Assembly: GCA_015060535.1 (NCBI GenBank)
Contig: SUYH01000008.1
Span: forward strand, 112,962 to 176,961
Reading direction: 5' to 3'
Length of the DNA: 64,000 nt
Source of the DNA: Prevotella sp.
Lineage (GTDB): Bacteria > Bacteroidota > Bacteroidia > Bacteroidales > Bacteroidaceae
This document shows positions 27,498-36,489 of this stretch, in pieces. The position numbers and the translations under genes are program-made. The notes under the pieces are model-generated. The model saw nothing but the letters and a program-made list of their open reading frames with translations. It made no database searches and had not been told where the DNA came from. Position 1 is the first letter of the stretch; each line of letters starts with the position of its first letter.

Positions 27498-28145
27498 ATG
27501 GCTAAAAATCTGAATTGGCAGGACGATTATTGGCTGCTTGTTATGCAACTTTATCTGCGCAAGCCCATAGGTGTAAAACCTATGTATAGCCGTGATTCTG
27601 TGTTCCTCAGTCTTGAGCTGCACATCGCTCCCGAACAACTCTTTGCCCGACAGTGTGAGATAGCTCATCTGGAGACACCGCGCATTGAACGCATGTGGGA
27701 CGAGTATAGCCGAAATCCCAAACGGCTGACGCGTGCCGTCGAGTTGTTGCGCAGGATGATAGGTTTCAACAGTAGCGGTGATTTTTACGACGGGGTAGAC
27801 GTGGAGGAGACCTTTGAACGCGACTTCCGCCCATTGGAGGGCGAGGAGAAGCTGATGCCCATCTCGCTGGTGTTGATACTGGATTTGTATTTCCATTTGA
27901 CGCCACCAACAATGGTCAAGGAAACGCCAGAGGTGCAGGAGCTGGCTCGCCTGATGAAGGTACCTGTAGAAATGATAGTCGACGTGCTGGATCTTTTCCA
28001 GCATTGTGACCCTTATCTGCGTCGCAAGGACGTCATCATTCATCCACTGCTGCAGCCTTGTCAGCAAATATGGGAGCGATATGGCAATATGGATACCCGT
28101 AAATTGGCTTCGTATGCGGTGCAATTGAAGGCTTATTATAAATAA
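27498..28145 (+). CDS. Conserved-looking protein of unknown function
   Basis: A 215-residue soluble, mainly helical, charged protein (MAKNLNWQDDYWLLVMQLYLRKPIGVKP...) with no signal peptide, membrane segment or motif I recognise. The even codon use and the promoter box at 27462-27469 support a real gene. The ATG at 27498 is chosen because the promoter lies between it and an earlier in-frame ATG at 27414. It ends 55 bases before rpoN and is probably separate from it, since rpoN has its own -7 box. Confidence 0.75.
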   Translation: MAKNLNWQDDYWLLVMQLYLRKPIGVKPMYSRDSVFLSLELHIAPEQLFARQCEIAHLETPRIERMWDEYSRNPKRLTRAVELLRRMIGFNSSGDFYDGVDVEETFERDFRPLEGEEKLMPISLVLILDLYFHLTPPTMVKETPEVQELARLMKVPVEMIVDVLDLFQHCDPYLRRKDVIIHPLLQPCQQIWERYGNMDTRKLASYAVQLKAYYK

Positions 28146-28182
28146 AATTGAGGATAAAAGAGTAAACATAGAAAATAATTCG

Positions 28183-28190
28183 TAACTTTG
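28183..28190 (+). promoter_or_regulatory. -7 promoter box of the rpoN operon
   Basis: TAACTTTG fits TAnnTTTG and ends 10 bases before the rpoN ATG, so the leader is only a few bases long. No TTTG box is present at the usual distance. Confidence 0.6.
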
Positions 28191-28200
28191 CAGCCTGAAA

Positions 28201-29688
28201 ATGGCACAAGAGCAGAGACAAGAACAGAAACTGACACAACAGCAGAAACTGGCGCAGAGTATCACGAAGCAACAGCTTTTGCAGGCGCAACTGACAGAGT
28301 TGCCCGTTACTCAGTTGATGGAACGTGTCAATACTGAGATGGACGACAATCCTGCCTTGGAGATATCTGCTGACGAGCCGGAATATCCAGACGTTTTGGA
28401 CAATTCGGATACTTCGGATACCCCGGATTCTTATGAACAAGAGGAACGCCAGTCGGCTCTGGATGCCGCTCTGGAGTCTATCGGGCGTGACGACGAGGAA
28501 CTGCCTGTCTATCATGGTGGACAGTCCAGTCAGGAGGAACGTGAGGCGATGGTATATGGACAGACGGAGTCGTTCTACGACCAGCTAAATGAACAGATGG
28601 GGATGGCCGATTTGACGGAACAGCAGCGTGGCGTGATGGAATACCTGATTGGTTCGCTCGACGACGACGGGTTATTGCGTAAGCCCCTGCATAGCATTGC
28701 CGACGAACTGGCCATCTATCATAATATCGACGTGACGGAGGAGGATATCGAAGAGGTGCTCCATAAGTTGCAGGAGTTTGACCCTGCCGGCATTGGAGCC
28801 CGTTCGTTGCAAGAGTGCCTCCAATTACAGATAGAACGACGAGACCCCTCACGACTGAAGGAGTTGATGCTGGAGACGGTCGAGAACTATTTCGATTTGT
28901 TTACAAAGAAGCATTGGGAGAAACTGCAACAGACCTTACAGCTGACTGACCTGCAGGCTGAGATGTTAATCAAGGAGCTTCGCAAGCTAAACCCTAAGCC
29001 AGGAACGTCGATGGGCGAGGTGATCGGTCGCTCGATACAGCAGATTACTCCCGATTTCATCATCGATACGCAGGATGATGGTACGGTCACCTTCACACTG
29101 AATAATGGCGATATTCCCGAACTGCACGTCTCGCAGTCGTTCACCGATATCCTGCACGAATATCAGACCAATAAGGAAAATATGAGCCGCCAGATGAAGG
29201 AGGCGCTACTCTATACCAAGAAAAAGGTGGATGCCGCACAGGGCTTTATAGATGCTCTTCGGGCGCGTCGACATACGCTGACCATCACTATGCAGGCTAT
29301 CATCCAGTGGCAGCACCGATTCTTCGAAGATGGTGATGAAGCTTCGCTGCGCCCTATGATTCTGAAGGATATCGCCGAGAAGACTGGACTCGATCTGAGC
29401 ACCGTCTCGCGCGTATCGAACTCCAAATATGCACAAACCCGCTGGGGCACCTTCCCTCTGCGCTATTTCTTCAACGACGGCTATGTGACGGCTGAGGGCG
29501 AGGAACTGTCGACGCGTAAGATTAAGGCTGCCCTTCGCGATATTATAGATGCGGAAGACAAGCGTAAACCGCTCAGTGACGACGCTCTGAAGGTTGAACT
29601 GACGAAGCGTGGCTATCCCATCGCCCGTCGTACAGTGGCTAAATACCGGGAAATGATGGGAATTCCTATAGCAAGATTGAGACGATGA
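28201..29688 (+). CDS. rpoN: RNA polymerase sigma-54 factor
   Basis: A 495-residue sigma-54. Region I is the glutamine/leucine-rich N-terminus (about 1-50), an acidic region II follows (about 50-110), then the core-binding domain, a helix-turn-helix, and the RpoN box ARRTVAKYREMM near residue 480 that reads the -24 element. It directs transcription that needs bacterial enhancer-binding ATPases. It heads a tight cluster: the next gene starts with a 4-base overlap, then purE (8 bases) and ispG (no gap). Confidence 0.96.
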   Translation: MAQEQRQEQKLTQQQKLAQSITKQQLLQAQLTELPVTQLMERVNTEMDDNPALEISADEPEYPDVLDNSDTSDTPDSYEQEERQSALDAALESIGRDDEELPVYHGGQSSQEEREAMVYGQTESFYDQLNEQMGMADLTEQQRGVMEYLIGSLDDDGLLRKPLHSIADELAIYHNIDVTEEDIEEVLHKLQEFDPAGIGARSLQECLQLQIERRDPSRLKELMLETVENYFDLFTKKHWEKLQQTLQLTDLQAEMLIKELRKLNPKPGTSMGEVIGRSIQQITPDFIIDTQDDGTVTFTLNNGDIPELHVSQSFTDILHEYQTNKENMSRQMKEALLYTKKKVDAAQGFIDALRARRHTLTITMQAIIQWQHRFFEDGDEASLRPMILKDIAEKTGLDLSTVSRVSNSKYAQTRWGTFPLRYFFNDGYVTAEGEELSTRKIKAALRDIIDAEDKRKPLSDDALKVELTKRGYPIARRTVAKYREMMGIPIARLRR

Positions 29689-30305
29689 AAAGAGAGCGAC
29701 AAATGATTCTGGCTGCCCGTATCTTGAGCATGCTGTTTACACCATTCTACCTGCCGATGGTCGGACTGGTGGCGCTCTTTGTGTTTAGCTATATGAGCAT
29801 CTTCCCTTTGTATTACAAGCTAGAGGTGCTGATTATGGCCTACCTCTTCACCATCCTGATACCTACGGTAATGATTCATTTCTACCGTCGCTATCAGGGC
29901 TGGAACCTGATTGAACTAGGTCACCGCGAACGACGTATGGTGCCCTATGTCATATCCATCGTCAGCTACTTCACCTGTGTCTTCGTGATGGAGCGGCTAC
30001 ACATGCCCCATTTTATGTCGGCCATCATTATTGCCGCCTTGTTGCTGCAGATAGTCTGTGCATTGATTAACGTGTGGTGGAAAATATCCACCCATACGGC
30101 AGCCATCGGTGGGGTGGCAGGTGCCTTGTTCGCCTTTGCCGAATACTTGAATTTCAATCCGGTGTGGTGGCTCTGTCTGGTGTTCCTCGTGGCAGGAGTG
30201 CTGGGTACCAGCCGTATGATTCTGCGTCAGCATAGCCTGTCGCAAGTTGTGGTAGGTTTCTGGGTAGGATTCCTCTGTGCAGCGGTAGCGATATTATTTA
30301 TGTAA
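29685..30305 (+). CDS. PAP2-like integral membrane protein of uncertain activity
   Basis: A 206-residue protein with about six hydrophobic segments. The C-terminal part has KISTHTAAIGG and SRMILRQHSLSQVVVGF, which sit where PAP2 enzymes have PSGHxxx and SRxxxxxHxxxDV. The second His and the Arg are kept, but the first motif is altered, and the N-terminal KxxxxxxRP motif is not obvious. It may be a divergent lipid phosphatase or an inactive relative. It overlaps rpoN by ATGA, which suggests coupled translation. Confidence 0.65.
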   Translation: MKRERQMILAARILSMLFTPFYLPMVGLVALFVFSYMSIFPLYYKLEVLIMAYLFTILIPTVMIHFYRRYQGWNLIELGHRERRMVPYVISIVSYFTCVFVMERLHMPHFMSAIIIAALLLQIVCALINVWWKISTHTAAIGGVAGALFAFAEYLNFNPVWWLCLVFLVAGVLGTSRMILRQHSLSQVVVGFWVGFLCAAVAILFM

Positions 30306-30313
30306 ATCGAGAT

Positions 30314-30820
30314 ATGAAACCAATCGTAAGCATTATCATGGGCAGTACAAGTGATCTGCCCGTCATGGAGAAAGCCTGCAAGTTGCTCGACGATTTGCAG
30401 GTGCCTTTTGAGGTGAATGCGCTCTCGGCACATCGTACGCCAGAGGCTGTTGAGGCCTTTGCCAAGGGCGCCAAGGAGCGTGGACTGAAAGTGATTATAG
30501 CTGCTGCAGGAATGGCAGCAGCTCTGCCTGGTGTGATTGCTGCGTCGACGACACTCCCTGTTATCGGTGTTCCCATCAAGGGTATGTTGGACGGCCTGGA
30601 TGCTATGTTAAGCATTATCCAGATGCCTCCGGGTATTCCTGTGGCTACCGTAGGTGTGAATGGTGCGCAGAATGCAGCCATTTTGGCTGTTGAGATGCTG
30701 GCACTGAGCGATGAGGCTATTGCCCAGCGGTTGGCTGACTATAAGAGTGGGCTGAAGGCTAAGATCGAGAAGGCCAATCGTGACTTGGCGGAAGTGAAAT
30801 ACGAGTATAAGACCAATTAA
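30314..30820 (+). CDS. purE: 5-(carboxyamino)imidazole ribonucleotide mutase
   Basis: A 168-residue class I PurE. IIMGSTSDLPVMEKA near the N-terminus and SAHRTPE hold the substrate-binding Ser, Asp and the catalytic His, and AAAGMAAALPGVIAA is the conserved glycine/alanine loop. It converts N5-CAIR to CAIR in purine synthesis. It sits between the PAP2-like gene and ispG in a tight tandem. Confidence 0.96.
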   Translation: MKPIVSIIMGSTSDLPVMEKACKLLDDLQVPFEVNALSAHRTPEAVEAFAKGAKERGLKVIIAAAGMAAALPGVIAASTTLPVIGVPIKGMLDGLDAMLSIIQMPPGIPVATVGVNGAQNAAILAVEMLALSDEAIAQRLADYKSGLKAKIEKANRDLAEVKYEYKTN

Positions 30821-32191
30821 ATGTATCAGAGAAGAAAATCATCTGTCGCCCAAGTAGGCCAGATTGCCATTGGTGGCGACAACCCCATCCGTATCCAATC
30901 AATGGGAACGGTGGATACCAACAATACAGAGGGCTGTGTAGCTCAGGCCAAACGCATCATTGATGCGGGTGGTGAGTTGGTGCGATTCACTACCCAGGGA
31001 ACGCGCGAGGCTGAGAACATGAAGAATATCTCAGCACGCCTGAAGGCTGATGGCTATCAGGCTCCCTTGGTGGCCGACGTTCACTTCACGGCTCATGTGG
31101 CAGATGTGGCTGCTCGGTATTGTGAGAAGGTACGTATCAATCCTGGCAACTACGTGGATCCCGGTCGTACCTTTAAACATTTGGAGTATACCGACGAGGA
31201 GTATGCTGCTGAGTTGAAAAAGATTGAGGAAAAACTCATCCCCTTCTTGAATATCTGTAAGGAGCACCATACGGCCGTGCGTATTGGAGTGAATCATGGT
31301 TCGCTCAGCGACCGTATCATGTCGCGCTATGGTGACACGCCCGCCGGTATCGTAGAGAGCTGTATGGAGTTTCTGCGTATCTTCAAACGCGAGCAATTCA
31401 ACGATGTGGTCATCAGCATCAAGGCGTCCAATACGGTGGTGATGGTGACTACCGTTCGCCTGTTAGTCAAGACGATGGATAAGGAGGATATGCACTATCC
31501 TTTGCATCTTGGTGTAACGGAGGCAGGTGAAGGCGAAGACGGACGCATCAAGTCGGCAGTAGGCATTGGTGCTCTGCTGACCGAGGGTATTGGTGATACC
31601 ATCCGCGTGTCGCTCTCTGAGGAACCCGAAAGCGAGATTCCTGTGGCCCGTAAGTTGGTAGACCTCATCCCTGAGTGTACCCGTCTGCGTGAGGAGGCTG
31701 AAAAGAGCATTCAGAATGATACCATTACCCTGCACGTTGAAGCTTCCGACTACGAGACCTTACAACTGAAGGCGGCAATGGCGGTTGGCGGCTTGCTGAT
31801 AGACCGAAAAGCTACCAAACTAGTTATAACTAGTAGGACTAGTACTACTAGTCTTATTAGCCTAGCCGATGCCATTCTTCAGGCAGCCCGCATCAAGTTC
31901 ACCAAAACCGAGTATATCTCATGTCCTGGTTGCGGACGTACCTTATATAACCTACAGGAGACTATCGCCAGAATCAAGGCGGCTACCAGTCATCTGGTAG
32001 GTCTGAAGATCGGTATCATGGGTTGTATCGTCAACGGACCCGGTGAGATGGCTGATGCCGACTACGGCTATGTAGGTGCTGGACGTGGTAAAATATCCCT
32101 CTATAAGCAGAAGGTTTGTGTAGAGAAGAATATTCCTGAGGAAGAGGCTGTCGATAAGCTGTTAGAGCTAATCAATAACGACCGCCGATAG
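30821..32191 (+). CDS. ispG: 4-hydroxy-3-methylbut-2-enyl diphosphate synthase
   Basis: A 456-residue IspG (GcpE), the [4Fe-4S] enzyme of the methylerythritol phosphate isoprenoid pathway. The barrel domain starts with IGGDNPIRIQSMGTVDT, and the C-terminal cluster domain has EYISCPGCGRTLYN and IMGCIVNGPGE with the three cluster cysteines. From memory Bacteroides and chlamydial IspG are near 600 residues because of a domain inserted between these parts; here the insert is short. The junction around residues 333-345 is encoded by four ACTAGT units at 31819-31852. It follows purE with no gap. Confidence 0.95.
   Translation: MYQRRKSSVAQVGQIAIGGDNPIRIQSMGTVDTNNTEGCVAQAKRIIDAGGELVRFTTQGTREAENMKNISARLKADGYQAPLVADVHFTAHVADVAARYCEKVRINPGNYVDPGRTFKHLEYTDEEYAAELKKIEEKLIPFLNICKEHHTAVRIGVNHGSLSDRIMSRYGDTPAGIVESCMEFLRIFKREQFNDVVISIKASNTVVMVTTVRLLVKTMDKEDMHYPLHLGVTEAGEGEDGRIKSAVGIGALLTEGIGDTIRVSLSEEPESEIPVARKLVDLIPECTRLREEAEKSIQNDTITLHVEASDYETLQLKAAMAVGGLLIDRKATKLVITSRTSTTSLISLADAILQAARIKFTKTEYISCPGCGRTLYNLQETIARIKAATSHLVGLKIGIMGCIVNGPGEMADADYGYVGAGRGKISLYKQKVCVEKNIPEEEAVDKLLELINNDRR
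31819..31852. repeat. Four closely spaced ACTAGT units inside ispG
   Basis: ACTAGT begins at 31819, 31829, 31838 and 31847 (spacing 10, 9, 9). The last three units are in frame and encode T-S steps (TSRTSTTSL). CTAG is normally scarce in bacterial DNA, so the cluster stands out. Confidence 0.85.
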
Positions 32192-32194
32192 TCT

Positions 32195-33331
32195 TTACAG
32201 ATTTTTCCGATAGCAACGGTGGCGTCGGTGTTGGGTGGCTTCCAAATATTGCCACTGCGAGAGCACGCCCTCGTTGCTTTCCATTTGTGGCCCAGTTTCC
32301 GCCCATTGAAAGTTATAGCGCTGGAACCAGCGAATGAGGTCGTCAAAAATCAGCGCATTGGCTCCTTTTGCCCTGTATTCGGGTAGTACACCAATCAGCA
32401 GTAAGTCTACGATAGGTGTCTTGTGCCATTTCAGTATCTTAAGCATCTGCCACCAACCTAAGGGCAGGAAACGTCCGTCGCGCGTTTTTTGCATGGCTCT
32501 TGAGAATGAGGGGAAGGTGATACCGAAGCCTACCATCTTGTCGCCATCCATGATGGCTGTCACCAGATTGAGATCGGCTATCTTGATATAGCTGTTGACC
32601 AGTTTGTCTATCTGGCGGTCGCTGAGCTCACTGAAACCGTAAAGGTCTTTATAGGTGGCATTGAGCAGGTCGAACACCTTACGACCATACCCCTCGTCTA
32701 TCAGTTCCTTGCGTGTGAACTTATGAACACGTAGTCCATAGCGCTTACGCACCATCTCTGTAATCTTGGCAAACTTGTCGGGTACCTCCTCGGGCACTTT
32801 CACCTTCATCTCTATCCAGTCGTTGGCTTTCTCGAACCCCTCCATTTTCTCCATGTGTTGTGCGTAGTAAGGGTAGTTGTAATTGATATACATGGTTGAT
32901 AGTTGGTCAAAGCCTTCGATCAGCATCCCCTCACGGTCGGTGTCAATGAATCCCAGCGGGCCTGCCAATTCCGTCATACCTTTCTCTCTACCCCAAGTCT
33001 CTACGGCCTTGAGCAGTGCCTTGCTGACCTCTTGGTCGTCCACGAAGTCGAACCATCCGAAGCGTATTTGTTTGCGTTGCCAACGTTCATTGGCTCGATT
33101 GTTGATAATGGCAGCTACTCGACCTACTAGTTTTCCGTTTTTGTAGGCCATGAAGTATTTGGCTTCACAGCATTCGAAAGATGGATTCTTGTCGCTACGG
33201 AGTGTTGACATCTCATCATTAAACAGATAAGGTACGGCACAGTCATTGCCGCGATATAGGTCGTAGTAGAACTGAATGAATTGCTTCAGTTCTTTGCGAT
33301 TGGTCACTTGTTTGATTTCAATCGTGCTCAT
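32195..33331 (-). CDS. GNAT-like N-acetyltransferase-fold protein of unknown substrate
   Basis: A 378-residue protein beginning MSTIEIKQVTNRKELKQF. The pattern GRVAAIINNRANER with a later LLLIGVLPEYRAKGANALIF resembles the acetyl-CoA binding region of GNAT proteins, and a block GPLGFIDTDREGML is reminiscent of larger Bacteroidetes GNAT-like proteins. No substrate can be inferred. The frame is open upstream to 33427, but the minus-strand -7 box CAAAGATA at 33357-33364 lies inside that part, so the ATG at 33331 is used. It converges on ispG with a 3-base gap. Confidence 0.7.
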   Translation of the reverse strand: MSTIEIKQVTNRKELKQFIQFYYDLYRGNDCAVPYLFNDEMSTLRSDKNPSFECCEAKYFMAYKNGKLVGRVAAIINNRANERWQRKQIRFGWFDFVDDQEVSKALLKAVETWGREKGMTELAGPLGFIDTDREGMLIEGFDQLSTMYINYNYPYYAQHMEKMEGFEKANDWIEMKVKVPEEVPDKFAKITEMVRKRYGLRVHKFTRKELIDEGYGRKVFDLLNATYKDLYGFSELSDRQIDKLVNSYIKIADLNLVTAIMDGDKMVGFGITFPSFSRAMQKTRDGRFLPLGWWQMLKILKWHKTPIVDLLLIGVLPEYRAKGANALIFDDLIRWFQRYNFQWAETGPQMESNEGVLSQWQYLEATQHRRHRCYRKNL

Positions 33332-33476
33332 TACTTCTAGTATCCTTTTCTGCATGCAAAGATACGGCAAAGCATTTGAAAAAACAAATATTACTAACTT
33401 TTTTCTAAAAAAAATAAACCAAATCAACTTTCGTTCGTCATACTATAAATATATAACCCCAAAAACTGTAAGAACA

Positions 33477-33950
33477 ATGAAGAAACTATTCTTAGTGGCT
33501 ATGACCATGTTGGTAGCACTGTCAATGAGTGCACAGAACGACAAAACGTGTAACAAGAAATGTGATATGAAGAACGAGAAGAAATGTGAGAAGGAGTGCT
33601 GCCAGAAGACGCGCAGCGCCAACTTCCTCTATGAGAAAGACCTGAAATGGGAGGATGCAGAACCAGGTGTTCAGCGCCAGATTATGGGTTATGACGGCCA
33701 GCTGATGGTGGTGAAGGTGAAGTTTGAGAAAGGTGCAGTGGGTAAGCTTCACAAACACTATCACACCCAGGCTACCTATGTGGCCAGCGGTAAGTTTGAA
33801 CTGACCATCGACGGAGAGAAGAAGATCCTGAGTGCAGGTGACGGCTACTATGTAGCTCCCGACGTGCTTCATGGTGCCGTATGTCTGGAAGCCGGCGTGC
33901 TGATTGATACTTTCAGCCCTATGCGTGCTGATTTCCTGGGTAAGAAATAA
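33477..33950 (+). CDS. Secreted Cys-rich cupin, KdgF-like
   Basis: A 157-residue protein with a signal peptide (ending MSAQ), a lysine/cysteine-rich linker with five Cys (C25, C29, C37, C41, C42) and one cupin domain. HKHYHTQ (H92, H94, H96, Q98) and H132 in DVLHGA are arranged like the metal ligands of KdgF (HxHxHEQ...H), which linearises unsaturated uronates after pectin cleavage. The PL10 lyase gene starts 17 bases downstream, which supports a pectin role. KdgF is usually cytoplasmic, so the signal peptide and the Cys-rich segment are unusual. A generic cupin is the alternative. Confidence 0.65.
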   Translation: MKKLFLVAMTMLVALSMSAQNDKTCNKKCDMKNEKKCEKECCQKTRSANFLYEKDLKWEDAEPGVQRQIMGYDGQLMVVKVKFEKGAVGKLHKHYHTQATYVASGKFELTIDGEKKILSAGDGYYVAPDVLHGAVCLEAGVLIDTFSPMRADFLGKK

Positions 33951-33967
33951 GATAAAACAGACCAACC

Positions 33968-35563
33968 ATGAACCGGCTGACCTTATATGTCGTGACCCTC
34001 CTTGTCGCTTTGTCTGCAAAGGCTGGCGACAAGGAGGTAGAGCAGGCCATGCGCCGCGCCACGCAATACATGATGGACGTGGCATCCTACAAAGGTGGAT
34101 TCGTATGGAACTATCTGCCTGATTATTCGCGACAGTGGGGTGAGCTGGAGGCTTGGCGCACCATGGTGTGGTTGCAGTCGCCTAGTACGCCAGACATCGG
34201 ACAGGTGTTGCTGGATGCCTATCATGTAACGGGCGACGAATATTATTACGACAGTGCCTGCAAGGTGGCACGTTGCATCATACATGGTCAGCAACCCTCA
34301 GGAGGCTGGAACTATATGTTCGACTATGAGTCGGAGGAGACCACGAAACGCTGGTATGCCACTATCGGTCGTCAGGCCTGGCGATTGGAGGAGTTCCAGC
34401 ATTACTATGGCAATGCTACTTTCGACGACGAAGCAACGATGCACAGTGCTGAGTTCCTGCTCCGCATCTACCTGGAGAAAAAAGATCCTGAGTTCCATGC
34501 CGCCTTACAACGTGCTATCGGTTTCTTCTTGAAGAGCCAGTACGAGAATGGCGGATGGCCTCAACGCTATCCGTTGATGTATGATCACCCGTTCCGTGGT
34601 CAGGCAGATTATTCGTCGTTCATCACGATTAATGACGACGTGATGCCTCGTAACATCGACTTCCTCATCCAATGCTATACCTCGTTGGGAATGGAAGAAT
34701 TGAGGGAACCTATCCTGAGAGCGATGTACTGTATGCGTGACTTGCAACAACCACTGCCCTTGGCAGGGTGGGCTGACCAGTATAGTGTCAAAGACCGTAA
34801 GCCGGCACATGCCCGTAGTTATGAGCCACGCGCGGTGAACACAGGAACGACTGTTGCCATGATTCGCCAGATGGTGGAGTTCTACAAGATGACGGGTGAC
34901 AAGAGTTTCTTACAAGGAATCCCCAATGCTATCCGCTTTTTGGAGCGTCAGCAGTTGCCTGATGAATGGGTGTCGATGCTAGGTCGTCGTCCGTTGGGTG
35001 AGGGTGATATCTTCCTGCCCAGATTCATCAACCCTGACAATGGTAAACCGATGTACGTACACCGGAAGGGTTCCAACGTCGTGAATGGTGAGTACTATAC
35101 CGACAGTATTCCTCTGGGAACGATAGCCCATTACAGTTCTTTCTATTCAGCCAATCCCGAAGCGCTCCGCCAACTGCTACGTGAGACGGAGGCATTGGAT
35201 GCCAAGCAGTTGCAGGAGAATTCTCCCTTGAAGCAGGCTGCTACCAGCGGTCCGCAAGAATGTTACTATCGTCGTCCTATGGGTGTGCGCCGGCAGTTTG
35301 GCATGCCAAGTGTTGATGCCGTCATCTCCTCGTTGGATGAGCAAGGCCGATGGCTAACCGTTTTCAACCAGATTTCCAACCCTTATCAACCGATTCCGTC
35401 CACCATGCCTGCCAGTAGTGAGGACCGTTCTTATGCGCAGAAGATGGTAGGTGATGAGTATGATACCTCGCCTTACGAGAACCGAAGCGTGAAAGGTATC
35501 TCCACACGAACCTATATCTGGAACATGGTGATGTTGATGAACTATCTGCGCAACCGGAAATAA
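33968..35563 (+). CDS. Secreted pectate lyase-like protein (PL10 type)
   Basis: A 531-residue protein with an N-terminal signal peptide (ending LSAKA) and an alpha-helical barrel-like sequence. NGGWPQRYPLMYDHP followed by FITINDDVMPRNIDFL matches the conserved core of polysaccharide lyase family 10, where Asp residues bind calcium and Arg acts as base. The extra C-terminal 250 residues are longer than a minimal PL10 catalytic module. It probably cleaves polygalacturonate outside the cytoplasm. Its stop codon shares one base with the EamA transporter start. Confidence 0.78.
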   Translation: MNRLTLYVVTLLVALSAKAGDKEVEQAMRRATQYMMDVASYKGGFVWNYLPDYSRQWGELEAWRTMVWLQSPSTPDIGQVLLDAYHVTGDEYYYDSACKVARCIIHGQQPSGGWNYMFDYESEETTKRWYATIGRQAWRLEEFQHYYGNATFDDEATMHSAEFLLRIYLEKKDPEFHAALQRAIGFFLKSQYENGGWPQRYPLMYDHPFRGQADYSSFITINDDVMPRNIDFLIQCYTSLGMEELREPILRAMYCMRDLQQPLPLAGWADQYSVKDRKPAHARSYEPRAVNTGTTVAMIRQMVEFYKMTGDKSFLQGIPNAIRFLERQQLPDEWVSMLGRRPLGEGDIFLPRFINPDNGKPMYVHRKGSNVVNGEYYTDSIPLGTIAHYSSFYSANPEALRQLLRETEALDAKQLQENSPLKQAATSGPQECYYRRPMGVRRQFGMPSVDAVISSLDEQGRWLTVFNQISNPYQPIPSTMPASSEDRSYAQKMVGDEYDTSPYENRSVKGISTRTYIWNMVMLMNYLRNRK

Positions 35564-36489
35564 TGCAGTATATAGGTGAATTGATTTCTATTGGCGTGGC
35601 TTTCTCCTGGACAGCCACAGCCCTTCTTTCAGAGTTTGGCAGCAAGCGTATGGGCAACTTGGTGCTCAATGTGTTGCGCATGATGCTTGCCTTATTGTTC
35701 GGCTCGTTGATGTTTTGGCTGACAACGGGTAGTCCGCTACCGCTGAGTGGTTCCATGCAAGCCTATGGCTGGATGCTGTTGTCAGGACTGGTAGGCTATG
35801 TCATAGGCGACTATTGTCTCTTCCAGTGCTATATCATTATCGGTTCGCGTTTCGGTCAGCTGTTTATGACATTGGCTCCCCTTGCTGCAGCATTTACTGC
35901 CTGGCTTTCCTTAGGCGAACAAATGACCTTCATGAGTATGGTGGCAATGCTGGTCACCCTCTCTGGTATTGCCATCTCGGTCTTAGGCCGTGGAGAGCAC
36001 CATCGGGTGTCGTTGAAACTGCCCCTTAATGGGGTGCTTTTCGCCATCGGAGCAGCTGTATGCCAGGGCGTAGGACTGGTGCTGAGCAAGATAGGCATGA
36101 ACTATTACGAAGCTTCTATGGATGGACAGCAGGCAGCATGGCTCTTGCCGTTCTCTGCCAATTTCTTCCGTTGTATTGCAGGTCTGTTGGGTTTCACCTT
36201 ATTATTGTATTTCAAGGAAGGACTGAACCCCCTGCGTGAAGCCTTGTGTGACAAGGTAGACATGACGGCAGCAACCACCACGACCATCTTTGGGCCGTTT
36301 GTGGGAGTGGGCTTCTCGCTAATGGCTGTCCAGTATACGGGTGCAGGAATAGCCAGTACACTGATGGCGCTGACGCCTATTATCATCATCCTGCCATCCT
36401 ATTGGCTGTTCCGTCAGCCAATCACCTTTAAAGGCGTGTTGGGAGCACTGATTAGTGTGGTTGGCGTGTCTTTATTCTTCCTTTCCTGA
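35563..36489 (+). CDS. EamA/DMT family transporter
   Basis: A 308-residue inner-membrane protein with ten hydrophobic segments in two EamA repeats (about 5-140 and 150-305), the second ending GVLGALISVVGVSLFFL. Members of this superfamily export or import small metabolites. The one-base overlap (TAATG) with the pectate lyase gene suggests co-expression, and transport of a pectin-derived product is possible but unproven. Its last 18 bases overlap the convergent helicase gene. Confidence 0.85.
   Translation: MQYIGELISIGVAFSWTATALLSEFGSKRMGNLVLNVLRMMLALLFGSLMFWLTTGSPLPLSGSMQAYGWMLLSGLVGYVIGDYCLFQCYIIIGSRFGQLFMTLAPLAAAFTAWLSLGEQMTFMSMVAMLVTLSGIAISVLGRGEHHRVSLKLPLNGVLFAIGAAVCQGVGLVLSKIGMNYYEASMDGQQAAWLLPFSANFFRCIAGLLGFTLLLYFKEGLNPLREALCDKVDMTAATTTTIFGPFVGVGFSLMAVQYTGAGIASTLMALTPIIIILPSYWLFRQPITFKGVLGALISVVGVSLFFLS

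Noticed and set aside
27420..28265. N-terminal extension of the inactive phosphatase to a 709-residue protein
   Set aside because: It runs across a divergent promoter pair and the unknown gene at 27498; a signal peptide begins at 27419, which marks the real start.
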